DNA from: Pseudopontixanthobacter vadosimaris
GTDB lineage: Bacteria > Pseudomonadota > Alphaproteobacteria > Sphingomonadales > Sphingomonadaceae
Direction of reading: 5' to 3'
Assembly (NCBI RefSeq): GCF_012979275.1
Contig: NZ_JABASZ010000037.1
Span: 1-64,000 of the forward strand
Length of the DNA: 64,000 nucleotides
Of this stretch, positions 26,709 to 37,132 are shown in pieces; position 1 is the first letter of the stretch; each line of letters starts with the position of its first letter. The position numbers and the translations under genes were made by a program. The notes under the pieces were generated by a model. It saw nothing but the letters and a program-made list of their open reading frames with translations. It had not been told where the DNA came from and ran no database searches.

Positions 26709-26915
26709 TCAGGCAGAAGCGAGATTGATCGCCGATTCCTTGCCGTTCCGGCCGGTTTCGACGTCATAGGAGAGGCGCTGGTCCTTATCGAGCGTCTGCA
26801 TGCCTGCGGCATGAACTGCGGTGATGTGGACGAAGCTGTCCTGACCGCCGTCTTCGGGCTGGATGAAACCGTAGCCCTTGTCGGTGTTGAAGAATTTGAC
26901 TGTGCCGATAGGCAT
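26709..26915 (-). CDS. Cold shock-like protein (CSD family)
   Basis: The 68-residue single CSD protein has GTVKFFNTDKGYGFIQPEDGG with RNP1 (KGYGFI) and RNP2 (DSFVHI). Binding to single-stranded RNA or DNA is expected. The C-terminal part (DVETGRNGKESAINL) is typical. AAAGGAAAC precedes the ATG. It has a strong terminator downstream and a long non-coding leader upstream. Confidence 0.96.
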   Translation of the reverse strand: MPIGTVKFFNTDKGYGFIQPEDGGQDSFVHITAVHAAGMQTLDKDQRLSYDVETGRNGKESAINLASA

Positions 26916-27120
26916 AAGCGTTTCCTTTCAAGAAACATAACCCGGTTCCGCGGAACTGCGGACCTGCGGGGTCGTGCGTAAGGCCGTCTGTTGAAAGGAA
27001 GTCGTCGAGAGTGCGCGTCGGTCAGACCAGAAGGTCGCCTCAGCGGATAGCGTCGAAGTCCGTCGCAAGTTTCGACGTCAGCACGGGGCTTGTAACATGG
27101 AAACCGCCGTTCCCCTAATC
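26916..27120 (-). promoter_or_regulatory. Non-coding leader/promoter region of the cold shock gene
   Basis: About 200 bases without a gene precede the cold shock gene. Several inverted repeats are present (for example GGTTCCGCGGAAC, 26943-26955), which could form structure in a 5' untranslated region. Long structured leaders are typical of cspA-type mRNAs. No clear promoter elements were identified. Confidence 0.4.
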
Positions 27121-27159
27121 CTTACGCCGTATGCGCGAACCATCCCGCCCCGAAAGGCG

Positions 27160-27193
27160 AAAAAGCGCGCCTGTCGCGACTGGACAGGCGCGC
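27160..27193 (-). terminator. Strong intrinsic terminator of the fasciclin gene
   Basis: A perfect 11-bp stem, GCGCGCCTGTC paired with GACAGGCGCGC, encloses a seven-base loop. It is followed on the minus strand by TTTTTCG. It ends the fasciclin transcript 27 bases after the stop codon. Confidence 0.9.
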
Positions 27194-27219
27194 CTGAACC
27201 TTGCGGCTGATCCGAAAAA

Positions 27220-27795
27220 TCAGCTCGGCATCAGCACCGTGTCGATGGCGTGGATAGTGCCGTTGGCGGCGTTCACATCGGTCATGGTCACGGTGGCGGT
27301 ACCGCCGGTCGCGTCGGTCAGGATCACTTTTTCACCGTCGAGCGTCGCGGTCAGCGTTTCGCCGTTCAGCGTGGTCAGTTCGGCCGAACCGCCCCCGTCG
27401 GTGATTGCCTGCGTCAACGCATCGGCCAACATATTGCCGGACACGACATGGTAGGTCAGGATACCGCTGAGCTGTTCGCGATTTTCAGGTGCCGTCAAAT
27501 TGTCGAGCGTTCCGGCGGACAGCTTCTCGAAAGCCGAGTTAGTCGGCGCGAAAACGGTGTACGGCCCGGCCCCGCTCAGCGTGCCGCCAAGATCGGCTGC
27601 ATCGATCGCAGTGACAAGGGTGGAGAAATTGGCGTCGCTCTGTGCGACACCGACGATGTCCGGGGCAGTTCCGGCGGTTTCCATCGTATCGACAGCAGCG
27701 GTGTCGTCGACGATGATCGTGTCATCGGCCGGTTCGGAAGAGCAGGCGGCAAGCGCAAGAGCGGAAGCGGCCAGAGGCAAAGCGAGAAGTTTCAT
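27220..27795 (-). CDS. Fasciclin (FAS1) domain lipoprotein
   Basis: The 191-residue protein starts with a lipoprotein signal peptide with lipobox ALAAC (Cys18), then a short acidic linker and one FAS1 domain from about residue 50: DANFSTLVTAIDAADL, GPYTVFAPTNSAFEKL, LTYHVVSG and the ending NGTIHAIDTVLMPS. FAS1 lipoproteins are cell-surface or periplasmic adhesion-like proteins. A sigma-EcfG promoter lies 70-95 bases upstream and a strong terminator follows, so it is monocistronic and probably stress-induced. Confidence 0.93.
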   Translation of the reverse strand: MKLLALPLAASALALAACSSEPADDTIIVDDTAAVDTMETAGTAPDIVGVAQSDANFSTLVTAIDAADLGGTLSGAGPYTVFAPTNSAFEKLSAGTLDNLTAPENREQLSGILTYHVVSGNMLADALTQAITDGGGSAELTTLNGETLTATLDGEKVILTDATGGTATVTMTDVNAANGTIHAIDTVLMPS

Positions 27796-27866
27796 GGGTG
27801 ATGTTCCTGGAAGATGCTGTTGATCATTTCCGGACACCCTCTGTCAGGCCCGGCTTCACAATTATC

Positions 27867-27891
27867 AACGAGAGTTGCCACAGAACGTTCC
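27867..27891 (-). promoter_or_regulatory. Sigma-EcfG type promoter of the fasciclin gene
   Basis: On the minus strand GGAAC is followed by exactly 16 bases and CGTT, which matches the alphaproteobacterial general stress (EcfG) consensus GGAAC-N16/17-CGTT. It ends 71 bases before the fasciclin start codon. The inference is that the gene belongs to the general stress regulon. Confidence 0.7.
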
Positions 27892-27948
27892 CATTTCCGC
27901 CTTAATTTGCCACATTTCGTTCCGTTATGATTCCCTAGTGCAGCAACC

Positions 27949-28416
27949 CTACGGAGCAGCGAGGCCGGTAAACGGGCGATCTTCCGTCCAGGCACAACCC
28001 GATCTGGTGTCGCCCCCAAGCTGCAGCGTGGCGGTAAAGGGATATTTCCTGTCTGACATGCCATCGCTGCAAGCGATCGGCGTCACGGCGAGATCGAGCG
28101 GGACGTCATCGAGCGCACCGGACCAGGAGATGCCGCCCCGCCCCGCAAAGGGTTCAACCTCGATGTCCCTGCCATCGGGGTTCTCCGGCGTCCGGTAAAT
28201 CAGCGCCCTGCCGGTGATCTCGCCGCCCCAGAACGGCTCCGTGCCGGTCAGATAGACGGTATCCGCCTCGCCGATCCCGTCATAGGGCTGCCTCGAACCA
28301 TCGTCGCCTGGAAGCCTATCGGATCCGGGGCCGTTTGCTGCCGGGCCGCAACCCGCCACAGCAAGGCAGATGCCAAGCAGCAGCGCTGAATTGCGGGCAG
28401 GGTTCACGTCGGTCAT
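27949..28416 (-). CDS. COG3650-like lipoprotein
   Basis: The 155-residue protein has a lipoprotein signal with Cys23 (LAVAGC) and the COG3650-like core: LTGTEPFWGGEITG, ALIYRTPENPDG, then DVPLDLAVTPIACSDGMSDRKYPFTATL. Two Cys in the core may form a disulphide. Function is unknown. The ATG at 28416 follows GAGGAAG. It is the last gene of the thiC operon, 24 bases after the DUF3429 gene. Confidence 0.82.
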   Translation of the reverse strand: MTDVNPARNSALLLGICLAVAGCGPAANGPGSDRLPGDDGSRQPYDGIGEADTVYLTGTEPFWGGEITGRALIYRTPENPDGRDIEVEPFAGRGGISWSGALDDVPLDLAVTPIACSDGMSDRKYPFTATLQLGGDTRSGCAWTEDRPFTGLAAP

Positions 28417-28440
28417 GGCCAATTGCTTCCTCATTCCCGT

Positions 28441-28881
28441 TCAGACCAGTCCCAGCAGAACAGTCGCCATGCCGAGGGCGAGCGAAAGCGGCACGCGCAG
28501 GCCCATCCACCATGACGGTGCGCCATAGCGCGGCATGATGCGGTCGATCAGCAGGCTGGCGAAGATGAAGATGCCGAGCGCGACGAGCGGGCCGGCCCAG
28601 TCCCCGGTCCAGAGGCAGAGCAGGAAGGCCAGCAATGACGGAACCACGGACACGAACCACAGCCAGCGCGGCACGGCTTTCCCGCGCGCATGGCGTGCTG
28701 CGGCAATGCCCCACCACAATCCGCCGAGAAAGCTGAATATCAGCGCGCCATAGGCCCAGCCCAGCGCCAGAATGGCCGGACGCCATTCCTCGGGGCCGAT
28801 CAGCAGCGCCAGCAGGCACGCCCATTGCGGCAACAGGCCGGCGAGGCCAAGCCACCTCGGCAGAGGCGGCACGCCGTTCAC
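28441..28881 (-). CDS. DUF3429 membrane protein
   Basis: The 146-residue protein has four to five hydrophobic helices and the DUF3429 pattern: RWLGLAGLLPQWACLLAL, WAYGALIFSFLGGLWWGIAAAR, and VSVVPSLLAFLLCLW. Function is unknown. It starts with GTG overlapping the upstream stop (GTGA). It belongs to the row behind thiC. Confidence 0.87.
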   Translation of the reverse strand: MNGVPPLPRWLGLAGLLPQWACLLALLIGPEEWRPAILALGWAYGALIFSFLGGLWWGIAAARHARGKAVPRWLWFVSVVPSLLAFLLCLWTGDWAGPLVALGIFIFASLLIDRIMPRYGAPSWWMGLRVPLSLALGMATVLLGLV

Positions 28882-29249
28882 GCGCGGTCCGACTCGCCCT
28901 GCTCCGCAGGTGCCTCGGCCTTCGCGGAGGCGATGCGGCGATGTTCGTCGACGCTGCGGCGCATCTCCCGTGCCTGCAATTCAAGCGCACGGCCACTGAG
29001 GCGGATCTCGCGGCTCTGCTGGAAGAGACCCAGCACCAGCCACAGGAAGGCCAGCGGACTGGACACGCCCCCGACAAAATCACCCAGCTCGTTGAGGCGA
29101 AGGTCGGCCGGATTCTGCCCCTGCAGGAACAGGTACAGCACGAGCAGGGCGACATACAGCACCGACAGAGCCAACCCGATCAGGGGCAGATAGCGGCGAT
29201 CGCGCTTGCCTTCTTCATCCTGCGTCATCGCGCCAGTCTGCTCCGGCAT
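28878..29249 (-). CDS. Small two-helix membrane protein of the thiC operon
   Basis: The 123-residue protein has two hydrophobic helices at about residues 22-43 and 58-78, followed by a charged, coiled-coil-like stretch (REIRLSGRALELQAREMRRSVDEHRRIAS). No family is recognised with confidence. ATG 29249 is preceded by GAGGG and lies 10 bases after the thiC stop, so it should be read from the thiC transcript and share its TPP control. Confidence 0.7.
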   Translation of the reverse strand: MPEQTGAMTQDEEGKRDRRYLPLIGLALSVLYVALLVLYLFLQGQNPADLRLNELGDFVGGVSSPLAFLWLVLGLFQQSREIRLSGRALELQAREMRRSVDEHRRIASAKAEAPAEQGESDRA

Positions 29250-29259
29250 CGTGCCCTCA

Positions 29260-31275
<2,016 letters not shown>

Positions 31276-31292
31276 TCATATTCTCGACCGCT

Positions 31293-31380
31293 CCCTCCCT
31301 CCGCCCGTTCTAACGGGATCAGGTTCTGCGGGTCGTGCGGAGTTCTACCGCCCTCTCAGCCTCAGCAGGCGCCCCGGGGA
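31293..31380 (-). ncRNA. TPP riboswitch (THI box) upstream of thiC
   Basis: On the minus strand the conserved THI elements occur in order: GGGGCGCC, then CTGAGGCTGAGA (P2/J region), ACCTGATC, a short P3/P4-type arm CCCGTTAGAACGGG and a closing GGAGGGAG. These match the thiamine pyrophosphate aptamer. It ends 57 bases before the thiC start, fitting translational or transcriptional repression by TPP. Confidence 0.93.
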
Positions 31381-31446
31381 TGGCAGGCGTTCTACAGGCC
31401 TGCCCGCGCATAGTCCAGCCGCCCCTGTTCGCCTGCCCGATGCCGG

Positions 31447-33303
31447 TCAGCTGCCGCCCGCGGCGATCCAGCGGTCGATCTTGGCCTCCAGCACCGGAAG
31501 CGGCAGGGCGCCGGTGCCGAGCACCTGTTCATGGAAGGCACGGATGTCGAAGCGGTCCCCCAACGTGGCTTCGGCACGCTGGCGCAATTCCTGGATCTTC
31601 AGCGCGCCGACCTTGTAGGCCAGCGCCTGACTGGGAATGGCGATGTAGCGTTCGACCTCGGCAGTCGCATCGGTGCGGCCCATGCCGGAATTGGCGAGCA
31701 TGTATTCGATGGCCTGTTCGCGGCTCCAGCCCTTCGCATGCAGGCCGGTGTCCACCACCAGCCGCATGGCGCGCAGGATCTCGTCGTCCAGCGTGCCCTG
31801 CCGCTGATAGGGGTCTTCATACAGACCCATGGGGAACCCCAAAGTCTCGGAATAGAGCGCCCAGCCTTCCACATAAGCGGTGGTCCCGCCGAAGCGCATG
31901 AAGGCGGGCAGCGCCTCGTTCTCCTGCGCCAGGCTGATTTGGAAATGGTGGCCCGGCGCGCCTTCATGCAGATAGAGCGTGGTGATGCCCGGCGTGGTGC
32001 GGCTCGGCAGATCGTAGGCGTTGAAGTAGAATATGCCGGGGCGCGAACCGTCGGGCGTTCCGGACTGGTAGGATCCGCCCGCCTCGAATTTCTCGCGGAA
32101 AGGTTCGTAGGGCCGGATTTCCAGCGGAGTTTTCGGCACCGTCGAGAAATATTGCGGGATCAGCGCGTCGACTTCGCGGCCCACTTCGTAATAGCGCTCC
32201 GTCAGCGCCTCGCGGCTTTCCGGCTTGAATCGGGGATCGGTGCGGATGAAGTCGAAGAATTCCTGCAATGTGCCCTGGAAGCCGACTTCGTCCTTCACCT
32301 CCTCCATCTGGCGCTGAATTCGCGCGACTTCGGACAGGCCGAGATTGTGCAGCGTATCGGCGCTGAGCGGCAGAGTCGTGGTCTGTTCGATCAGCTTGTC
32401 ATACAGCGCAGCGCCGCCCTTCATCTGCGACAGCCCGACGCTGGTGCGCGCGGCCGGCAGATATTCCGCTTTCAGGAAATCGCGCAGCGCCCGGTTGGCG
32501 GGATAGATTTCCTGGTTGATCGACCGGCGATAGGCCTCTGTCAGGCGCGCTTTCTCGGCAGCGGAGAAGCTATCGGGGAAGTTCTGCACCGGACCCCAGA
32601 AGGGCGATTCCTCCACCGGCTGCGCCAGTTGCGCGTCGAGCTGTTCGATTACGTTGCCGATCGTCAGCCTTGTTTCGAGAACGCCGGTGCCCAGCCCTTC
32701 GCGGAACTTGTCGATGGAACGGCCGATCAGCGCCGCATAATCGCTGTGGCGCTTCAGATTGTTCTCGTAATCCTCGACCGTCCTGAACGGAGCCGCGCCT
32801 TTTCCGCTGGCGAGTGTCGGGTAGAAGGTGTGGAAGCCGAAGAAATGGTTGACGGGCCGCACCTCGGTCAGCGCGAGGATTTCCGGCGTGAGGTTCGACA
32901 ATGCCTCGCGCTGGTTATAGGCAAAGACGTCATAGGCGATGCGGTCGGTTTCGCTGAGCGCGCTGCGGTCGATCCGCTCCAGCGCGGCAAGATTCCGGCG
33001 GGCATTCGCGCGTTCGGTATCACTGTAGGCATCGGTCAGGTAATTGCCGAGGCTGTCGGCATAACGCAGATCGCCCCTGAACAGGGCGCTCATCGGATTG
33101 TTCTTCAGTTCCGCCTCGTCCGCCGCGGCGAAGATGGCGAACAGCCGGTCATGGGCGGTTTGCGCGGAAGCAGTGGCACCCACGCCGGTCCCGGCAGGCC
33201 GCGCGCGGGTCAGCACGATGGTGTCGTCATTCTCCATCGTCGTGGCGCAGGCCGCCAGCGGCAGGGCGGCGGCGGAAAGCAGGGCGATGCGAAAAGTGGT
33301 CAT
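31447..33303 (-). CDS. DUF885 family lipoprotein (putative metallopeptidase)
   Basis: The 618-residue protein has a lipoprotein signal (LAAC, Cys19) and the DUF885 core with HEGAPGHHFQ, a zinc-peptidase-like HExxGH motif, followed by EGWALYSETLG. The family is annotated as X-Pro or gluzincin-like peptidases, but activity is unproven for most members. The N-terminal helical domain (residues 50-200) contains several RxxL-type helices. It lies just upstream of another exported hydrolase on the same strand. Confidence 0.9.
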   Translation of the reverse strand: MTTFRIALLSAAALPLAACATTMENDDTIVLTRARPAGTGVGATASAQTAHDRLFAIFAAADEAELKNNPMSALFRGDLRYADSLGNYLTDAYSDTERANARRNLAALERIDRSALSETDRIAYDVFAYNQREALSNLTPEILALTEVRPVNHFFGFHTFYPTLASGKGAAPFRTVEDYENNLKRHSDYAALIGRSIDKFREGLGTGVLETRLTIGNVIEQLDAQLAQPVEESPFWGPVQNFPDSFSAAEKARLTEAYRRSINQEIYPANRALRDFLKAEYLPAARTSVGLSQMKGGAALYDKLIEQTTTLPLSADTLHNLGLSEVARIQRQMEEVKDEVGFQGTLQEFFDFIRTDPRFKPESREALTERYYEVGREVDALIPQYFSTVPKTPLEIRPYEPFREKFEAGGSYQSGTPDGSRPGIFYFNAYDLPSRTTPGITTLYLHEGAPGHHFQISLAQENEALPAFMRFGGTTAYVEGWALYSETLGFPMGLYEDPYQRQGTLDDEILRAMRLVVDTGLHAKGWSREQAIEYMLANSGMGRTDATAEVERYIAIPSQALAYKVGALKIQELRQRAEATLGDRFDIRAFHEQVLGTGALPLPVLEAKIDRWIAAGGS

Positions 33304-33411
33304 GTGTGAAATCCCCCAAGATTCTATTGCGGTCGTTCTAACCCCTGCCGCCGCCCTGCACCAAGAGATATGCTGCCCAGAGCCGACGAACGAACATTGC
33401 GCTTCGACAAA

Positions 33412-34701
33412 TCACTCGATCACGCGGCCGCGCACCATTACCCAGTCGACATTCTCCAGCACCGTGGCATCCAGCAGCGGGTTGCCATCGACGGCGATGA
33501 TGTCGGCGCTGAAGCCGGGTTCCAGCCTGCCGATCTCGTCCTCCATACCCAACACCTGCGCGGCATTCGTGGTCGCGCTGGCGAGCGCCTCGCGGCTGGT
33601 CATGCCCTGCCGCATCATCAGGCGAAATTCGCCGGCGTTCCGCCTGTGGCCGAACACGCCCGCATCGGTGCCGAAGGCGATGGGCACGCCCCATCCGCGC
33701 GCCCGCCCCATGAAGACCTGCGCGGTTTCGGCCACGGCGCGAATCTTGTCCTCCACCACCGGCGTGTAGATGCCCTGGCCCAGCCGCTCGGTCACGCCCT
33801 GGAAGGCCATCAACGTCGGGATCAGCACGGTGCCATTGGCGATCATCGCATCGGCTGCTTCCTTGTCGAGATAGGTGCCATGTTCGATGGAGTCGATGCC
33901 CGCCTCGGCCGCCTGCTGGATGCCGCGCGCGCCGTGAGCATGCGCCATGACGGCCAGGCCGAGCGAATGGGCCGTGTCGGCGATGCTCTTCATTTCCGCG
34001 CTGGTGAAATGCGCCTCCAGCCCGCGCCCCTGCTGGCTCAGCACGCCGCCGGTGGCGGTGATCTTGATGACGTCGGCCCCGTTCTGGCTGGCGAGGCGAA
34101 CCTTTTCCGCGCATTGAACGGTGCCGGTGCAATTGTAGCCGCTGTCGAGAATCTCGTTGATCTCGGGCCGGAAACCGTTGGTATCGCCGTGCCCGCCGAC
34201 GATGGAGAGCGCCGGTCCTGCCGCGATGATGCGCGGGCCGGGGATCAGCCCTTCCGCCGTGCCGCGCCGCAGGGCGAAGGCGCTGGACTGGCCGCTGCCC
34301 GCCTCGCGCACGGTGGTGAAGCCCGCCCGGGCGGTCGCCAGCGCATTCTTCGCACCGACGACGACGCCCCATTCCTCCGGCTCCACCGCTTCCTTCCAGA
34401 AATCGCCGCCCGGATCGCCGGTGAGGTGAACGTGCAGGTCGATAAGGCCCGGCAGAACCGTCTTGTCCACCAGGTGAACCATGGTCGCGCCTTCGGGCAC
34501 GGGCTGGATGCCGTCCTGAATGGCGGTGATACGCCCGTCGGTGACGGTGATGGTCGCCGGCCCGCTCGGCGCGGCATCCGCGCTGCGAATGATGCTGCCA
34601 GCATGGATGACGGTGGTATCGGCCAGCGCCGGCGAGGCGAAGAAGGCGGCAATGGCCGCAGCCGCCGCCAAATGGCTGGAATTTCGAACAGATTTGCGCA
34701 T
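33412..34701 (-). CDS. Exported amidohydrolase (imidazolonepropionase-like, Xaa-Pro dipeptidase-like)
   Basis: The 429-residue protein has a Sec signal peptide (AAAAAIAAFFASPALA) and the amidohydrolase metal-binding motifs: DLHVHLTGD, the carbamylated-Lys region (VIKITATGGV), HAHG, HGTY and GTDAGVFG. The start at 34701 has GGGAGGGG upstream; longer frames are not conserved. The family includes exported dipeptidase-type amidohydrolases. It is divergent from the S9 peptidase gene, with 224 bases between them holding both promoters. Confidence 0.9.
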   Translation of the reverse strand: MRKSVRNSSHLAAAAAIAAFFASPALADTTVIHAGSIIRSADAAPSGPATITVTDGRITAIQDGIQPVPEGATMVHLVDKTVLPGLIDLHVHLTGDPGGDFWKEAVEPEEWGVVVGAKNALATARAGFTTVREAGSGQSSAFALRRGTAEGLIPGPRIIAAGPALSIVGGHGDTNGFRPEINEILDSGYNCTGTVQCAEKVRLASQNGADVIKITATGGVLSQQGRGLEAHFTSAEMKSIADTAHSLGLAVMAHAHGARGIQQAAEAGIDSIEHGTYLDKEAADAMIANGTVLIPTLMAFQGVTERLGQGIYTPVVEDKIRAVAETAQVFMGRARGWGVPIAFGTDAGVFGHRRNAGEFRLMMRQGMTSREALASATTNAAQVLGMEDEIGRLEPGFSADIIAVDGNPLLDATVLENVDWVMVRGRVIE

Positions 34702-34925
34702 GGTGGCACCCCTCCCGTTTGCCTTTGTTGCCACGACCATGCCGCCGGATCGCGGTTTCGGCAAGGCCGGAGAATGCCGCTGGTTTCGTCCATCGGCATC
34801 AACGGCTCGCCGCATCGGAGTGACGCCTGAGCGCATCGCCGCCGTTTGAAATATCGGCGTCGCCTGCTTATACCTGCCGCCAACGGTGCCGGATACCAGC
34901 ACTTGATGAGAGGATTTTCATTACC

Positions 34926-37004
34926 ATGGATCTTGTTCGCACAGCCCTGCGCGCTGCCCCCCTGCCTGCATTTGCGCTGGCCGCATTCGTCATGACGACA
35001 GGCGAGGCCGATGCGCGTCCGATGACGCCGGAGGATGTGGCGGCGCTGGAACAGGTTGGCGGGATCGAGGTCAGCCCGGATGGGAGCCGGATCGCCTTCA
35101 CCACCTATCGCCACCCCAATATTGCGGAAGGCGAAGAGAACGGCTCCGGCACCCAGCAGCTGAAGCTGGCCTACGGGCCTGACAATCAGCGCGATTTCCT
35201 GCCCGCCGACGTGAACATTTCCGGCGTGCAGTTCTCGCCCGACGGACGGATGATGTCGTTCCTGCATGCAGCGGGCGACGAGGAACGCGCGGTCTGGGGC
35301 ATCCCGGTCGACGGCGGCGCGCAGATGAAGCTGGCTGCGGTCGATGGCGCCGCCGTGCGCGCCTATGACTGGTCGCCCGATGGCAGCATGATCTATCTGC
35401 TCGCCGGGGCCGAGGCGGATGACCGCCGTGATGACGAGGCCGGGGCAGGGTTCACATCCATTGTCTATGAGGAAGAGGATCGTCTGAACCGCCTGTTCGC
35501 AGCGCGGGTCGGCGCTGCGCTGACCGGCGGCGAGATCGATGTCGAACCGCGCGGCGTGACCATCCCCGGCTATGTCAGCGCGTTCGAGATCGCGCCCGAT
35601 GCACGGACCGCAGTCATCCAGACCGCGCCGACGCCGAATGTCGATGACAGCTACACCTCCAAGCGGGTCAACCTGATTGACCTCGCCACCGGCGCGGTGC
35701 GCCGTATCGTCGAAACGCCGGGCAAGCTAGGCGATGTGGAGATCAGCCCCGATGGCCGCCGCCTCGCCATGGTCGCCGCTGTGGACGCCAATGATCCCGC
35801 CCCGACCACGCTGTATTTCGCCGACACGGTCACAGGCGCATTGACTCCGGTGACGCTCGGCGCGGCGGAAGCGACGGTGGATACGGAGTTTTTGTCGGAC
35901 GGAAGCCTCGCCAGCATCGTCCATGTGGGTGCTTCCAGCCGCCTTCGCATCTATGCGCCCGACGGTTCGGTCACGCGCGAGGTGGACCCCGGCAATCTGG
36001 TGCTGACCGGGGTGGAAGCCGGCGGCGGCCGCATCGCCGTCACTGCCGACAGCCCCCGCCACCCGGACGAATTGTTCGTGTTGAACGATGGCCGGTTCGA
36101 CCGCTGGACATCGCACAACCCCTGGCTGACCGAGATCACCTTCGGCGACCAGCGCATCTATTCCTACACCGCGCGCGACGGCCAGACCGTCGAAGGCGTG
36201 CTGATCGAACCGGTTGGCGGCACGCCCGCCGGCGGCGCGCCGACCATTCTGAACATTCACGGCGGCCCCGAAGCGCATGAGAGCAACGGCTGGCAAACCG
36301 CCTACAGCAAGCCCGGACAGGTGGCGGCGGGCCGTGGCTATGCCGTGTTCCTGCCGAATTATCGCGGCTCCACCGCTTACGGCACCGCTTTCGCCAAGGC
36401 GCATCAGAAGGACTATGCGGGCAAGGAATTCGACGATATCGTCGATGCCAAGCGCGCGCTTGTCGCCGAAGGCATCGCCGATCCGGCGCGCACCGGCATC
36501 ACGGGCGGATCCTATGGCGGCTATGCCACGGCCTGGGGCTCTACCGCGCAATCGGAGGAATTCGGCGCGGGCGTCATGTTCGTCGGCATCTCGAACCAGA
36601 TCAGCAAATTCGGCACGACCGACATCCCGCAGGAAATGTATCTCGTCCATGCGCGGCAGTTCCCGTGGGAAGACTGGCAGGGCATGCTGGAGGCCAGCCC
36701 GATCTATCATGTCGCCAATGCGACTACGCCGCTGCTGATCATGCATGGCGAGGAAGACACGCGCGTCAGCCCGACGCAGAGCTACGAACTCTATCGCAAC
36801 ATCAAGGTCCGCAAACCCGACACGCCGGTGCGGCTGGTGCTGTATCCCGGCGAGGGCCATGGCAACCAGCAGGCGGCAGCGCGTTACGATTACAATCTGC
36901 GGATGATGCGCTGGTTCGACACTTTTCTGAAATCCGGCGACCGCAACGCTGACAAGCCCGCGCCCCGCCCCGTCCTGCCTGCGAGCGCATTGGGCGAGGA
37001 ATAA
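34926..37004 (+). CDS. Exported S9 family prolyl oligopeptidase
   Basis: The 692-residue protein has a short signal peptide, an N-terminal seven-bladed propeller-like region (many DGS/PDG repeats) and a C-terminal alpha/beta hydrolase domain. The catalytic residues are Ser~529 (GGSYGGYAT), Asp~611 (GEEDTRV) and His~645 (GEGHGN). It cleaves Pro-containing peptides. GAGAGG lies upstream of the ATG. Three exported hydrolases in a row suggest a periplasmic peptide-processing cluster. Confidence 0.93.
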   Translation: MDLVRTALRAAPLPAFALAAFVMTTGEADARPMTPEDVAALEQVGGIEVSPDGSRIAFTTYRHPNIAEGEENGSGTQQLKLAYGPDNQRDFLPADVNISGVQFSPDGRMMSFLHAAGDEERAVWGIPVDGGAQMKLAAVDGAAVRAYDWSPDGSMIYLLAGAEADDRRDDEAGAGFTSIVYEEEDRLNRLFAARVGAALTGGEIDVEPRGVTIPGYVSAFEIAPDARTAVIQTAPTPNVDDSYTSKRVNLIDLATGAVRRIVETPGKLGDVEISPDGRRLAMVAAVDANDPAPTTLYFADTVTGALTPVTLGAAEATVDTEFLSDGSLASIVHVGASSRLRIYAPDGSVTREVDPGNLVLTGVEAGGGRIAVTADSPRHPDELFVLNDGRFDRWTSHNPWLTEITFGDQRIYSYTARDGQTVEGVLIEPVGGTPAGGAPTILNIHGGPEAHESNGWQTAYSKPGQVAAGRGYAVFLPNYRGSTAYGTAFAKAHQKDYAGKEFDDIVDAKRALVAEGIADPARTGITGGSYGGYATAWGSTAQSEEFGAGVMFVGISNQISKFGTTDIPQEMYLVHARQFPWEDWQGMLEASPIYHVANATTPLLIMHGEEDTRVSPTQSYELYRNIKVRKPDTPVRLVLYPGEGHGNQQAAARYDYNLRMMRWFDTFLKSGDRNADKPAPRPVLPASALGEE

Positions 37005-37132
37005 TCTTGCGGCTTCTGTGACGATGTCGAGGGGCGGCCGCAGGGTCGCCCCTCGCTCTTCCGGCCGCGTCTTCCTTGCAGGAGAATGGACAATTGCGCG
37101 GGCTGGCATTGCGCCCTAGGGCAGCAGGCGGA

